A stretch of DNA of 64,000 nt. It comes from Neobacillus rhizosphaerae. Its GTDB lineage: Bacteria; Bacillota; Bacilli; Bacillales; Cytobacillaceae. Below the pieces are notes generated by a model. The model saw only the letters and a list, made by a program, of their open reading frames with translations. It was not told the origin of the DNA and searched no databases. The DNA is taken from positions 310,001 through 374,000 of the forward strand of contig NZ_CALBWS010000001.1 of assembly GCF_937468385.1 (NCBI RefSeq), given 5' to 3'. The position numbers were made by a program, and so were the translations under genes. Below are positions 27,616 to 36,571 of the stretch, one piece after another; position 1 is the first letter of the stretch; every line of letters begins with the position of its first letter.

Positions 27616-28002
27616 CTAATCGCTAGGACTAGTTTTGCCACTATATTTATGAGAATGAGGATGGGAGCCATTAACTGTCGTTACGCCTTGAAAATTATGA
27701 TAGTGTCCACCATTGGGCATTGGAACTGCAGGACCAGTTACGCCTCGAATTTCATGTTTATGCCCATCATTAAGGTAAGTAACCGTAAAGTATTGATGGT
27801 TATGGGGCACTCCAGTGGGAGCAGGTTCAGTTGTACCTGCATATCGATGATCATGCCCAGCATTAAAAGTGGTAACTCCTGAAAAATGATGTCTATGAAT
27901 TGGTCTACCGTCCCACGAAGTTAGAAATAAAGTATGAGAATGCTCAGAATCCAAATTTGAATCTGCTGAATGAACAACAAACCCGGTAACCTGTATTTTC
28001 AT
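27616..28002 (-). CDS. ymaF: YmaF-family histidine-rich protein
   Basis: 128 residues made of repeated His-rich units: HSHTLFLTSWDGRPIHRHHF, GHDHRYAG, GVPHNHQY, DGHKHEIRGVTGPA, GGHYHNFQGVTTV, SHPHSHKYSG. About six copies of a 'GH-x-H' beta-type repeat identify the YmaF family, whose function is unknown and probably spore-related. Many histidines suggest metal binding. I start at the ATG at 28002 (8 bases after AAAGGTGG); a GTG four codons upstream overlaps the RBS. In B. subtilis ymaF sits next to miaA, but here it has moved into the coat cluster. Confidence 0.88.
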   Translation of the reverse strand: MKIQVTGFVVHSADSNLDSEHSHTLFLTSWDGRPIHRHHFSGVTTFNAGHDHRYAGTTEPAPTGVPHNHQYFTVTYLNDGHKHEIRGVTGPAVPMPNGGHYHNFQGVTTVNGSHPHSHKYSGKTSPSD

Positions 28003-28111
28003 ACGATTTACCACCTTTCCTATTCTTTTTACACCTTATGATAGTGGTACAAAATTAATACCTGCGGCTTTTTATATCGAATGAAACGTTATGATTACTT
28101 TATTTATTTTT

Positions 28112-28142
28112 GTCAAAAAAAAAGCAACCGCTTAGGATGCTT
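28112..28142 (-). terminator. possible terminator
   Basis: AAAGCATCC can pair with GGTTGCTTT (one mismatch) on the minus strand, followed by nine Ts. No gene ends nearby, so its use is unclear. Confidence 0.35.
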
Positions 28143-28261
28143 TCTAATAAAAACTCTTGTTGCTAGTTGTAAATGGTTTTACCTATTAGTGGAAAAGTTA
28201 TTATGGAATGCCATATAATGCTACCTCAGAGAGGACTGTTTAAAGAATTATTAAGCATAAA

Positions 28262-28308
28262 AATGACAAAAGGCACCCAAATAAGCTTATTCGGAATGCC
28301 TTTTGTCA
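28262..28308 (-). terminator. terminator of the SCO1-like gene
   Basis: GACAAAAGGCA and TGCCTTTTGTC pair, extended by AAATAAG/CTTATT, and are followed on the minus strand by ATTTTTA. Confidence 0.75.
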
Positions 28309-28351
28309 ACACTCTGAAATCCCCTTTGATAATGGAATTCTTATAGTTTTT

Positions 28352-29236
28352 TTATTCCTTTCCAGTCACAACTTGAAATAATTCTTCCTGGTCAATGTAA
28401 CTGCCTGTGAATTCATGTGTTAAATTTCCTGACGAATCAAAAATAAAGGTTTTGTTATCATGCAAAACTTCTTCACCTTTTTTCTCAAAATGCACACCGA
28501 GGGTATTAGTCAATTTTTTAATCTCACTCATATCCCCTGTCAGCATTTTAAGGTAGGACCTTTCAAAATTCATTTTCTGTGCATGTTCCTTCATCACTTC
28601 AGGAGTATCATTTTCAGGATCAAGCGAAACAGAGACGAGTAAAAGATGATCAGAATTAATCCCTTTCGTTTTTATTTTCTGCTGTAAGCTGTTGAAATTC
28701 CCCAATAATATTGGGCATGCATTCGGATCCATGCAGTTCAAATATGTGAATGTCATGACTGTTGTTTTCCCCAAAAGCCCCTGTTTTGTCACAGTATTCC
28801 CATTTTCATCGATTAACTTAAAATCCGGTAATGCCGTCTGAGTTGTTACTTTATGGGCATTCACAGCCGTTTTTACTTCGACAGTGAACTCCTTTTCCAC
28901 CTCAAATTTTTCGCCATCGTGCTCCACGTTTATATTTGCTACCCAGTCACCTTGCATCGGCAAATTGACAATTCCAATATACTTGCCATCCCCAATTTCT
29001 TCCACAGTAACAGGAATTGTTCCGTGGTCCATATTTTTCATATTCAAATTAACCTTTAACTTAGCAAATTTTACGGGCTTACCCTGCTTGTCTACAATTT
29101 TTAATTGCATTGCCATTGTTTTTCCTGGAGTAAATGTTTTGGGTGTAGATAGCTTCACATTATAGTTAGTTGAATGACCACACCCAGCAATTATCACTAG
29201 TAAAATACTCATTATAAAGATAGCAATTCTATTCAT
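28352..29236 (-). CDS. lipoprotein with FixH/YtkA-like domain fused to SCO1/SenC
   Basis: 294 residues, anchored outside the membrane. The lipobox is VIIAGC with Cys19. The first domain (about 25-125) is a beta-rich FixH/YtkA-like fold (GKTMAMQLKIVDKQGKPV, GDGKYIGIVNLPMQGDW). The second (about 135-294) is a thioredoxin-like SCO domain with FTYLNCMDPNACP and LHDNKTFIFD. The metal/redox cysteines are spaced CX5C instead of the usual CX3C; the distal His is kept. SCO proteins deliver copper to, or reduce, the CuA site of cytochrome oxidase. No oxidase gene is nearby. I start at the ATG at 29236 behind GAGAGG. Confidence 0.85.
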   Translation of the reverse strand: MNRIAIFIMSILLVIIAGCGHSTNYNVKLSTPKTFTPGKTMAMQLKIVDKQGKPVKFAKLKVNLNMKNMDHGTIPVTVEEIGDGKYIGIVNLPMQGDWVANINVEHDGEKFEVEKEFTVEVKTAVNAHKVTTQTALPDFKLIDENGNTVTKQGLLGKTTVMTFTYLNCMDPNACPILLGNFNSLQQKIKTKGINSDHLLLVSVSLDPENDTPEVMKEHAQKMNFERSYLKMLTGDMSEIKKLTNTLGVHFEKKGEEVLHDNKTFIFDSSGNLTHEFTGSYIDQEELFQVVTGKE

Positions 29237-29548
29237 TTCTCTCAACCTCTCAGTAATATTATCAATAAGTTTTTGAATTAAGATTAAGCTGTCCCATCTA
29301 TTATAGGCCCCCGCCTTTTTTTAAACTATGAAGTACTTCACTTATCTGTAATTTTCCTTAAATGCTATCAATGAGAAATGTTTTAAATACGCTCTAGAAA
29401 ATTTCCAGTCTGTCTTCAACGAACAAATCAGCCCTATTATTAATTAGACACTAAAATAAAGAACAAATCGGAACCTTATCCAATAAAATAAAATTAGCTT
29501 ATCAATATCATTCATTTGGAATGACCCATGTTTTTAAGGAGTGGTCAT
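29237..29548. other. divergent intergenic region
   Basis: AT-rich spacer between the SCO-like and HpaB-like genes, presumably holding both promoters. No structure stands out. Confidence 0.35.
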
Positions 29549-30988
29549 ATGGGAATCATTACTGGAAAAGAGTTTATTGACCGCATTAATCAGCTAAATA
29601 AAGATATTTGGTTTGACGGGAAGAAGATTGAAGGAAACCTATCTGAACATCCTGCCTTCAAGGGAATCATGCAGAGCAAAGCATCTCTATATGATTTGCA
29701 GGCCGATCAAAACCTAAAGACCAAGTTGACTTACCTTTCAGCAGAAACAGGAGAAACCATCGGACTTTCCTATTTGCAGCCCAAAACCAAACATGATTTA
29801 AGGATGCGAAGGAAGATGATTGAACTTTGGGCAAAACACTCGAATGGAATGATGGGAAGAAGTCCCGATTATATGAACACTGCCGTCATGGCTTTTGCCT
29901 CTTCGACTGACCTTCTAGTAGCAAAAGAAAATTGCTTCCCAGAAAATATTCAATCCCTTTATGAAAGGGCTAAAAAAGAGGACCTTTCATTTACCCATAC
30001 ATTTATCACGCCACAGGTGAACCGTTCACAACTCCATTTTGAATCTTCTAAGGAGCCGATTTCCGCAAAGGTGATTGGTGAAAATGAAAATGGAATCATC
30101 ATTAAAGGTGCCCGCCTGTTAGCTACTCAAGGCGGTCTAACGGATGAAGTGCTGGTTTACTCAGCAGGGGGAGTGTTTAATGAGTCTGAAGCGTACGCTT
30201 TTTCCATCCCATCTGATACAAAAGGGTTAAAATTTATTTGCCGGGAATCTTTTGCCGGCGGAGACTCATCCTTTAATTATCCTTTAAGTTCACGATATGA
30301 AGAAATGGATACAATCCTTGTCTTTGATCAAGTGTTAGTTCCATGGGATCGTGTATTTTTTTACAATAATGTTGAAGTTGCTAACCATTTCCTACTCCAA
30401 AGCTCCTTTCATCACTTTGCAACTCATCAGGTAATCACTAGACAGATAATAAAAACTGAATTTCTTTTAGGTGTTGCAGAGCTTCTTGTCGAGACGATTC
30501 AAATCAGTGAGTTTCAGCATATCCAGGAAAAACTTGCTGAAATCATCATTGGGCTTGAAACAATGAAGGCACTTTTAGTTAAATCTGAAGTAGAGGCAAA
30601 TTTAGATGAATGTGGATATATGAGACCTAGCATTATACCTCTTCAGGTCGCCAGCATTATTTATCCTAAAATTTATCCAAGGTTCTGCGAAATAATTCAA
30701 ATCGTTGGAGCCAGTGGAATGATATCTATTCCGACAGAAAAAGACTTTGATTCTATCATAAGAACTGATTTGGACCAGTATTTAAAAGGTGCTAATACGT
30801 CTGCAGAGAACCGTGTAAAAATATTTCGTTTGGCTTGGGATCTAACAATGAGTTCATTTGGTACACGACAAACCCAATATGAAAGATACTTTTTTGGGGA
30901 TCCCATTCGGCTTTCCAGCCATTTATACAAAACCTATGCAAAAGAAAATCATGTAAAGCACATAGTCGATTTCTTGAATATAAAATAG
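29549..30988 (+). CDS. HpaB-family flavin-dependent aromatic hydroxylase
   Basis: 479 residues of the 4-hydroxyphenylacetate 3-monooxygenase oxygenase family, an acyl-CoA-dehydrogenase fold that uses reduced FAD from a separate reductase. Family features include LSYLQPKTKHDLRMRRKM, HTFITPQVNRS, GARLLATQGGLTDE, LVFDQVLVPWDRVF, and a C-terminal ENRVKIFRLAWDL and TRQTQYERYF. The substrate is unknown and could be another phenol or a halophenol. AAGGAG lies 7 bases before the ATG at 29549; an ATG seven codons earlier has no RBS. A flavin reductase that could be its partner lies convergent 358 bp away. Confidence 0.88.
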   Translation: MGIITGKEFIDRINQLNKDIWFDGKKIEGNLSEHPAFKGIMQSKASLYDLQADQNLKTKLTYLSAETGETIGLSYLQPKTKHDLRMRRKMIELWAKHSNGMMGRSPDYMNTAVMAFASSTDLLVAKENCFPENIQSLYERAKKEDLSFTHTFITPQVNRSQLHFESSKEPISAKVIGENENGIIIKGARLLATQGGLTDEVLVYSAGGVFNESEAYAFSIPSDTKGLKFICRESFAGGDSSFNYPLSSRYEEMDTILVFDQVLVPWDRVFFYNNVEVANHFLLQSSFHHFATHQVITRQIIKTEFLLGVAELLVETIQISEFQHIQEKLAEIIIGLETMKALLVKSEVEANLDECGYMRPSIIPLQVASIIYPKIYPRFCEIIQIVGASGMISIPTEKDFDSIIRTDLDQYLKGANTSAENRVKIFRLAWDLTMSSFGTRQTQYERYFFGDPIRLSSHLYKTYAKENHVKHIVDFLNIK

Positions 30989-31345
30989 AATAGAAGAAAG
31001 GATTATATACGCTCCTTCTTTGCTACCAAAAAAATCAGTTGCGTCCCCTTCACCCTAAGAACTACCAATTACAATGGGAATTTTATTTTTCAATCTCTTC
31101 AATCTTTTATCCATAACGTATTCCTCTCTGTTTCCTTTGAAAAATGAAACTAAAAAAGCTAAAATGACGAAATTCGACTTCATCATTTTAGCTTTATTTT
31201 TTTATTTTTATTAAATTTTTTTAACGATTTGACTTTCTATATCCCATTTTGGCGCACTAACTTTAAATGCCCAAATCAAAGCCAAATAGTTAATCCAACC
31301 GCACTAAAATAGTAAAAAACTCACTAAACTGACTGAATTCTTCTA
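30989..31345. other. convergent intergenic region
   Basis: Contains the shared terminator (31153-31206) and little else. A 19-codon minus-strand frame at 31055-31114 has an RBS-like AGAGGAA but no other support. Confidence 0.4.
31153..31206. terminator. bidirectional terminator between the HpaB-like and flavin reductase genes
   Basis: AAAGCTAAAATGA and TCATTTTAGCTTT pair across a short loop. The stem is flanked by an A-run on the left and TTATTTTTTT on the right. Confidence 0.82.
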
Positions 31346-31810
31346 TTAGCCTTCTGCCAATAATCGATAATTTCCACTATAATAAATGAGCGGCTCGGAA
31401 TCTTCCAATTGAATATTTGTTACCTTGCCAATAAACAGCGTATGATCACCCTCGACATGGCTTGCTGTTACTTCACAGGTAATTTGTACCACAGCGCCGG
31501 GCAATACTGGAACCCCGCCTAGTTGGTCAAATTCTACGTCTTGATGATTTTTCACTTGGCCAGCAAAAATCATCGATAATTCTTGCTGATTGGCAGCAAG
31601 GATATTGACAGAAAATTTCCCGCTTTGATATATTTTTTCAAGCATTTGTGCTTTTTCGGCAATTGAGACCACCACTAATTTCGGATTGAGGGACACAGAC
31701 ATAAAGGCATTTGCAGTCATGCCATGAACCTTGCTATCCACTTCTGTTGCAACCACTGTTACACCTGTAGCAAATTTGCCCATAGCGTTTCTAAATTGTC
31801 GATCATCCAT
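31346..31810 (-). CDS. flavin reductase (HpaC-like)
   Basis: 154 residues of the flavin reductase-like FMN-binding split-barrel family. It supplies FADH2 or FMNH2 to two-component monooxygenases. Motifs are FRNAMGKFATGVTVV, HGMTANAFMSVSLNP, SGKFSVNIL and the C-terminal EPLIYYSGNYRLL. AAGGAGG precedes the ATG. It is 43 bp downstream of a thioredoxin-like gene on the same strand and convergent with the HpaB-like gene, its probable partner. Confidence 0.9.
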   Translation of the reverse strand: MDDRQFRNAMGKFATGVTVVATEVDSKVHGMTANAFMSVSLNPKLVVVSIAEKAQMLEKIYQSGKFSVNILAANQQELSMIFAGQVKNHQDVEFDQLGGVPVLPGAVVQITCEVTASHVEGDHTLFIGKVTNIQLEDSEPLIYYSGNYRLLAEG

Positions 31811-31853
31811 TTAACTTCCTCCTTTTCCCCCAGCCAAATTATATTTTGGATAC

Positions 31854-32168
31854 TTATAAAGTATTTAAGAATTCTCTTACTTGGTCTGCGGTTTTGGCGT
31901 TAGCACTATGCAAATGACCAAGCTTTTTGCCATTTTTGAATACTAATAATGATGGAATCCCCATTACTGTTTGTTCTTCAGCTAGTTCAGGGAACTCATC
32001 TTTGTCGATTTTAAACCATTTCTTGTCTTGATTTTCTTCTGTAATTTCATCGATAAACATATTCAAACGTTTACAGTCTGGACACCAAGTAGTTGTAAAA
32101 ATTCCAACTGAAAGTTGATCCTCTGCTATTTGATCTCGATATTCTTGCTCTGTATTAATTTGTTTCAT
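31854..32168 (-). CDS. thioredoxin-family protein with CPDC active site
   Basis: 104 cytoplasmic residues with a thioredoxin fold. The active site is WCPDC (Cys29, Cys32), the conserved cis-proline lies in MGIPSLLVF, and the final helix is DQVREFL. A CPDC rather than CGPC site suggests a redox potential different from that of classical thioredoxin. AGGAGG precedes the ATG. It is the first gene of a likely pair with the flavin reductase. Confidence 0.9.
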   Translation of the reverse strand: MKQINTEQEYRDQIAEDQLSVGIFTTTWCPDCKRLNMFIDEITEENQDKKWFKIDKDEFPELAEEQTVMGIPSLLVFKNGKKLGHLHSANAKTADQVREFLNTL

Positions 32169-32262
32169 GATTTATCCTCCTAAAATTGCTTTGTTAACTT
32201 ATTATACAAGATTATATTGTTTACGAACCACATCAAATACATTTTCTAACCTAAGAGAAAAA

Positions 32263-32316
32263 AGTATGTTGAACTAATTTGTACCTACCGTTCGGTACAA
32301 ATTAGTTTAACATACT
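32263..32316. repeat. large near-perfect palindrome upstream of the thioredoxin-like gene
   Basis: 23-nt arms (32263-32285 and 32294-32316) pair with a single mismatch around the 8-nt loop TACCGTTC. There is no T-run. The centre TACCGTTCGGTA resembles TetR-type operators. It lies about 95 bp upstream of the thioredoxin-like gene start. Confidence 0.7.
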
Positions 32317-32351
32317 AACAAAAAGATAAGAAATTAAAACTCCTAGTTATT

Positions 32352-32382
32352 AGCCCCAATTCCTTGTTGGAGCAATTGGGGC
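32352..32382 (-). terminator. hairpin downstream of deoC
   Basis: GCCCCAATT and AATTGGGGC pair around a 12-nt loop, 70 bp after the deoC stop. It has no U-tract, so termination would be weak or Rho-like. Confidence 0.45.
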
Positions 32383-32453
32383 CTTATCAATACTGATTTT
32401 TACATGAATGTAGGATAAGAATAAATATCTTAAAATTACGGACTCTTACTTTT

Positions 32454-33119
32454 TTAATAGCCGGATAATTCTTCCTTCCCTTCGAATAATGAAACAGCTC
32501 GACTGGAACCAATTCTTGATGCCCCTGCCTCTACCATTGCTCTCAAGCCATCATAATCCTTTACCCCTCCTGAAGCTTTTACTCCTATATTTGACCCTAC
32601 TGTTTTCCTCATTAATGCTACATCTTCAACTGTTGCCCCGTACATGGAAAAACCAGTTGATGTTTTGACGTAGTCAGCTCCAGCTTTTACAGATAATTCA
32701 CAAGCGCGGACTTTTTCTTCTTCTGTTAATAAACAGGCCTCTATAATTACTTTAACCAAGGCTTTTCCTTTTGCCACATCCACTACGACACGAATATCTC
32801 GTTCTACAAGTTCATCATTTTTATCTTTCAATGCTCCAATATTAATAACCGTGTCAACCTCCGTTGCACCATTTTCGATAGCATTACTTGCTTCAAACTC
32901 TTTAGATTCAGGAGTATTGGCTCCTAATGGAAAACCAATAACGGTACAAACATTTACATTAGAACCTTTTAAGTTCTCTGCTGAGGTGTAAACCCAAGTT
33001 GGGTTTACACATACGGAAGCAAACCCATATTGTTTTGCTTCTTCACATAACTTAATAATTTCTTCTTTATTCGTTTCGGGATTGAGTAACGTGTGATCAA
33101 TTAAATTGGCATAGTTCAT
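32454..33119 (-). CDS. deoC: deoxyribose-phosphate aldolase
   Basis: Cleaves 2-deoxyribose-5-phosphate to glyceraldehyde-3-phosphate and acetaldehyde in deoxynucleoside salvage. 221 residues, full length. The Schiff-base lysine is about K152 in DYVKTSTGF, the second lysine is in [10 protein letters not shown], and the Asp is in [16 protein letters not shown] precedes the ATG. It is unusual that it follows speA (54 bp downstream) rather than lying with nupC or pdp. Confidence 0.96.
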   Translation of the reverse strand: MNYANLIDHTLLNPETNKEEIIKLCEEAKQYGFASVCVNPTWVYTSAENLKGSNVNVCTVIGFPLGANTPESKEFEASNAIENGATEVDTVINIGALKDKNDELVERDIRVVVDVAKGKALVKVIIEACLLTEEEKVRACELSVKAGADYVKTSTGFSMYGATVEDVALMRKTVGSNIGVKASGGVKDYDGLRAMVEAGASRIGSSRAVSLFEGKEELSGY

Positions 33120-33173
33120 CTGAGGTGTCCCCTTTCATAGATAAAACACATAAATATTTTTTTCTTAAAGTTT

Positions 33174-34652
33174 TTATTCAATTGCCGGATGTTCTTTTAT
33201 TACACGTAATGATTTCATTTCGCAATCTTCTGCACCCTGTACAGGAAGACCTGCTTCCATATTTTTTTGTGTGTATACTAGATTTTCTTCTGTCACAATT
33301 TCTCCTGGAATAAAAATTGGAATACCAGGCGGGTAGACCATAACAAATTCCGCAATAATTCTTCCGGCAGCTTGTTCAAACGGAACCACTTCACTTTCCG
33401 CATAAAATGCATCACGGGGAGTTAGTGCTAATACAGGTATTTCTGGCAATAATACAGAAATTTCCACATTTTGATCTGACTGATGCTTAAAGTCCGCTGA
33501 AATTTCTTGTAAGGCTTGAACAAGTTTCAGCAATTCTTCTTCAGAATCTCCAGTAGTAACAATACAAAGAATGTTATACAAATCCGACAGTTCAACCTCG
33601 ATATTAAATTTCTCACGGAGTAAATTCTCTACATCATATCCGGTAATACCCAACTGTTTTACGGAAATCAGCAGTTTAGTTGGATCGATAGCGACAGCAG
33701 CGTTTGTCCCCAATACTTCACGACCAACACAATATATGTGATCAATTTCATTAATTTTGGCGCGCGTTAGCTCTGCCAATCGAATCGTATCTTCTAATAA
33801 AGCCTGTCCTTCAGTCGCTAACGATTTTCTTGCAACATCTAATGAAGCCAGTAACAAGTAAGAAGTTGATGTTGTAGTCAGCATACTTAATACAGCTTGA
33901 ACTCGATTAGGTGAGATTAGATTCCCACGTAAATTTAAAATAGAACTTTGAGTAAGCGAACCACCTAGTTTATGAACACTGGTGGCAGCCATGTCAGCAC
34001 CTGCCTGCATGGCAGAAAGCGGCAGTTCATCATGAAATGGAATATGTGCACCATGTGCTTCGTCTACTAGTACGGGGATTTCATGAGAATGAGCAATATC
34101 TACAATTTTTTTCAAATCACCCGAAATTCCAAAATAAGTCGGATTAATGACAAGTACAGCTTTGGAATCTGGATGCTGTTCTAATGATCTTTCAACTGAT
34201 TCCGGGGTAATTCCGTGTGATATACCTAGATTAGGATCCACTTCTGGATGGATAAAAATAGGCGTTGCGCCTGATAAAACGATTCCGCTCATAATTGATT
34301 TGTGTACATTACGTGGTACGAGGATTTTATCTCCAGGTCCACAAACAGACATAACCATAGCCATAATTGCACCGCTTGTACCTTGTACTGAAAAAAAAGT
34401 GTAATCAGCTCCAAATGCTTCTGCAGCTAAATCCTGTGCGCGTTTAATAATTCCTTTAGGCAAATGTAAATCATCTAGAGGACCTATGTTAATTAAATCG
34501 ATAGAAAGAGCATTATCGCCAATAAATTCTCTAAATTCAGGATCCATTCCTTTTCCTTTTTTATGGCCTGGGATATGGAATTGAATCGGATCTTTTTTTG
34601 CATGTTCAACAAGTGCCGTAAATAAAGGAGTTTCTAATTGATTACGCTCCAT
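33174..34652 (-). CDS. speA: arginine decarboxylase SpeA (fold-type I, Orn/Lys/Arg family)
   Basis: Decarboxylates arginine to agmatine, the first step of polyamine synthesis in Bacillus. 492 residues. The N-terminus is close to B. subtilis SpeA (FHIPGHKKGKGMDPEFREFI). The PLP lysine is K228 in TSVHKLGGSLTQSS, the Asp is in VLVDEAHGAHIPF, and the C-terminal domain has VYPPGIPIFIPGE. Other family members decarboxylate lysine or ornithine, so substrate specificity is inferred from similarity. AAGGAG precedes the ATG. It is followed by deoC and divergent from a MocR regulator. Confidence 0.88.
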   Translation of the reverse strand: MERNQLETPLFTALVEHAKKDPIQFHIPGHKKGKGMDPEFREFIGDNALSIDLINIGPLDDLHLPKGIIKRAQDLAAEAFGADYTFFSVQGTSGAIMAMVMSVCGPGDKILVPRNVHKSIMSGIVLSGATPIFIHPEVDPNLGISHGITPESVERSLEQHPDSKAVLVINPTYFGISGDLKKIVDIAHSHEIPVLVDEAHGAHIPFHDELPLSAMQAGADMAATSVHKLGGSLTQSSILNLRGNLISPNRVQAVLSMLTTTSTSYLLLASLDVARKSLATEGQALLEDTIRLAELTRAKINEIDHIYCVGREVLGTNAAVAIDPTKLLISVKQLGITGYDVENLLREKFNIEVELSDLYNILCIVTTGDSEEELLKLVQALQEISADFKHQSDQNVEISVLLPEIPVLALTPRDAFYAESEVVPFEQAAGRIIAEFVMVYPPGIPIFIPGEIVTEENLVYTQKNMEAGLPVQGAEDCEMKSLRVIKEHPAIE

Positions 34653-35077
34653 TGCAATCCAACTCCTTTTCTATGTTAGTGTAAAATCTATTTGAAAGTA
34701 AGGTTTCCCATTTATCTTTTCCTACCAGCTGATGATAAGGATTGGGATTGGCACTAGTTCCTCTCTTCTTCTGAAAAATCCTTCACGCCCTGATATATAA
34801 GTTCAAATAGTAAAATGAAATCTTTCACTTCATATAATAAAGAAATAGAAAAAGATTGAGACCGTCCAATCCGATATTTTTTTCACCATCCACTTAATTG
34901 ATAGGGTGAATAAAGGGTGTTCATAAGTTTTTAGAATTACCCTTCTTTCAAAAAACACCAAGTACTTGACAATGGTTAGGCATAACGATTTAATTTTCAT
35001 TGAATGACTAATTTATAAATATCAGTTTTAAATTCAACATCATAAAATAGTAGTCAAAATTAATGGGAGTGAAATTG
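34653..35077. promoter_or_regulatory. divergent control region between speA and the MocR gene
   Basis: A good sigma-A promoter for the plus-strand gene is seen: TTGACA (34966-34971), a 17-bp spacer and TTTAAT (34989-34994). The speA promoter is not obvious. No riboswitch is recognised. Confidence 0.6.
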
Positions 35078-36529
35078 GTGGAATGGAAGCCAGATAAACA
35101 AAGCGATATTCCTATTTATCAGCAAATCGCTAATTATATACAAAAGAGAATTGCTTACGGGGAATATCCTCCAGGCACAATTCTTCCCTCTGAAAGAAGC
35201 CTAGCAAAAGAATTGGAAGTAAATAGGGGAACCGTAATTTCAGCTTACGATGTGTTATATTCAAATGGAATGGTGGAGCGAATCAAGGGGAGTGGTACGA
35301 AAGTCAATACAAACGTGTGGGGGTTATCACGTACAAGAATTCCTAACTGGGATCTTTATGTCGAACGAGGATCTTTTTTACCTAACCTTCCGCTATTTCA
35401 ACATTTACGTGGTGAAGTTCATGAAAAGAATATAATCAATTTTGCAAGCGGTGAGCTTGCTCATGATTTGATGCCCTATGATGCTTTTCGAGAAATCCTT
35501 TCTAAACATGAATTCCAACAATCTCTTGGTTATGAGCACCCTCAAGGCAATCTAAGCCTTCGTGATGAAATCGTTAACCATTTAAAGGAATATAGAAACA
35601 TCGAATGCTCCAGCCAGTCTGTCTTAATTACATCCGGAGCCCAACAGGCACTCCACCTAATTATTCAATGTTTGTTAAACCATGGTGATGCTATTGCCTA
35701 TGAAGATCCATCGTATGCACACTCACTTCCGACTTTTCGGTCAGCCGGCTTAAAAACATACAAGTTGCCAATCGGAAAGAATGGCTTAAACCCAGAAGAT
35801 ATTTTGTATTTGTATAGAAAACATAAAATAAAAATGGTCTTTCTTAACCCAATTTTTCAGAATCCAACAGGAACGATTCTATCTTTGGAGAATAGGAAAA
35901 GGGTGTTAGATATTAGCCAAGAACTAGGAATCCCTGTTGTGGAGGATGACCCCTATAGCTTAATTTCATTTTCTGAAAGCACAAATACTTCCACACTAAA
36001 ATCTCTGGACAAAAGTGGAACAGTCCTATACATTAGTTCCCTTTCAAAATTGGCCGCTTCAGGGCTACGGATTGGATGGATCATTGGCCCAGATAACGTG
36101 ATTCAACGACTTGCCGACGCTAAACAACAAATTGATTATGGGCATAGTATTTTTCCTCAGTGGGTTGCTGCTGAATTTCTTGCTTCGGATAGTTTTGGAA
36201 AGAACATCATAGATTTAAAACTTAAGCTTATAGAAAAGAGAGATGTATTAATCACTTCGTTACAAGAAGAACTTTCACACCAGCTTGAATTTCATATTCC
36301 TGAAGGTGGAATCCATCTTTGGTGCCGACTGTTAAATGAAGATCTCAATGAATATAAATTACTTGAAGAATCGTTACGAAATGGTGTCGCCTTTGTTCCA
36401 GGAAGCTTACTTGGTTCCAAAAAAGGGTATATTCGCCTAACATTTGGGAGAGTCGAGACTCTTTTGATTAACGAAGGAGTTTTAAGGCTAAAGAAAGGAT
36501 TTGAAAATCAAACGAATGCCTTCTCTTAA
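35078..36529 (+). CDS. MocR-type regulator (GntR HTH fused to aminotransferase domain)
   Basis: 483 residues. The N-terminal GntR winged HTH (about 1-75) has IPIYQQIANYIQKRI, GTILPSERSLAKEL and RGTVISAYDVL. A linker and a fold-type I aminotransferase domain follow, with SGAQQALHLI, NPxFQNPTGT, EDDPYSL and the PLP lysine K324 in SSLSKLAASGLRIGW. Such proteins sense PLP, amino acids or their adducts and regulate an adjacent gene. Divergent speA is the natural target but this is untested. I start at the GTG at 35078 (8 bases after GGGAG); an ATG five codons earlier lacks an RBS. Confidence 0.92.
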   Translation: MEWKPDKQSDIPIYQQIANYIQKRIAYGEYPPGTILPSERSLAKELEVNRGTVISAYDVLYSNGMVERIKGSGTKVNTNVWGLSRTRIPNWDLYVERGSFLPNLPLFQHLRGEVHEKNIINFASGELAHDLMPYDAFREILSKHEFQQSLGYEHPQGNLSLRDEIVNHLKEYRNIECSSQSVLITSGAQQALHLIIQCLLNHGDAIAYEDPSYAHSLPTFRSAGLKTYKLPIGKNGLNPEDILYLYRKHKIKMVFLNPIFQNPTGTILSLENRKRVLDISQELGIPVVEDDPYSLISFSESTNTSTLKSLDKSGTVLYISSLSKLAASGLRIGWIIGPDNVIQRLADAKQQIDYGHSIFPQWVAAEFLASDSFGKNIIDLKLKLIEKRDVLITSLQEELSHQLEFHIPEGGIHLWCRLLNEDLNEYKLLEESLRNGVAFVPGSLLGSKKGYIRLTFGRVETLLINEGVLRLKKGFENQTNAFS

Positions 36530-36540
36530 TTTTTTTGGTT

Positions 36541-36571
36541 TTAGACCGAAGTTTATCTTCGGTCTTTTTTA
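36541..36571 (+). terminator. intrinsic terminator of the MocR gene
   Basis: AGACCGAAG and CTTCGGTCT pair, followed by TTTTT. Confidence 0.88.

Noticed and set aside
31055..31114. 19-codon minus-strand ORF (MDKRLKRLKNKIPIVIGSS).
   Set aside because: RBS-like AGAGGAA is the only support; chance occurrence is likely.
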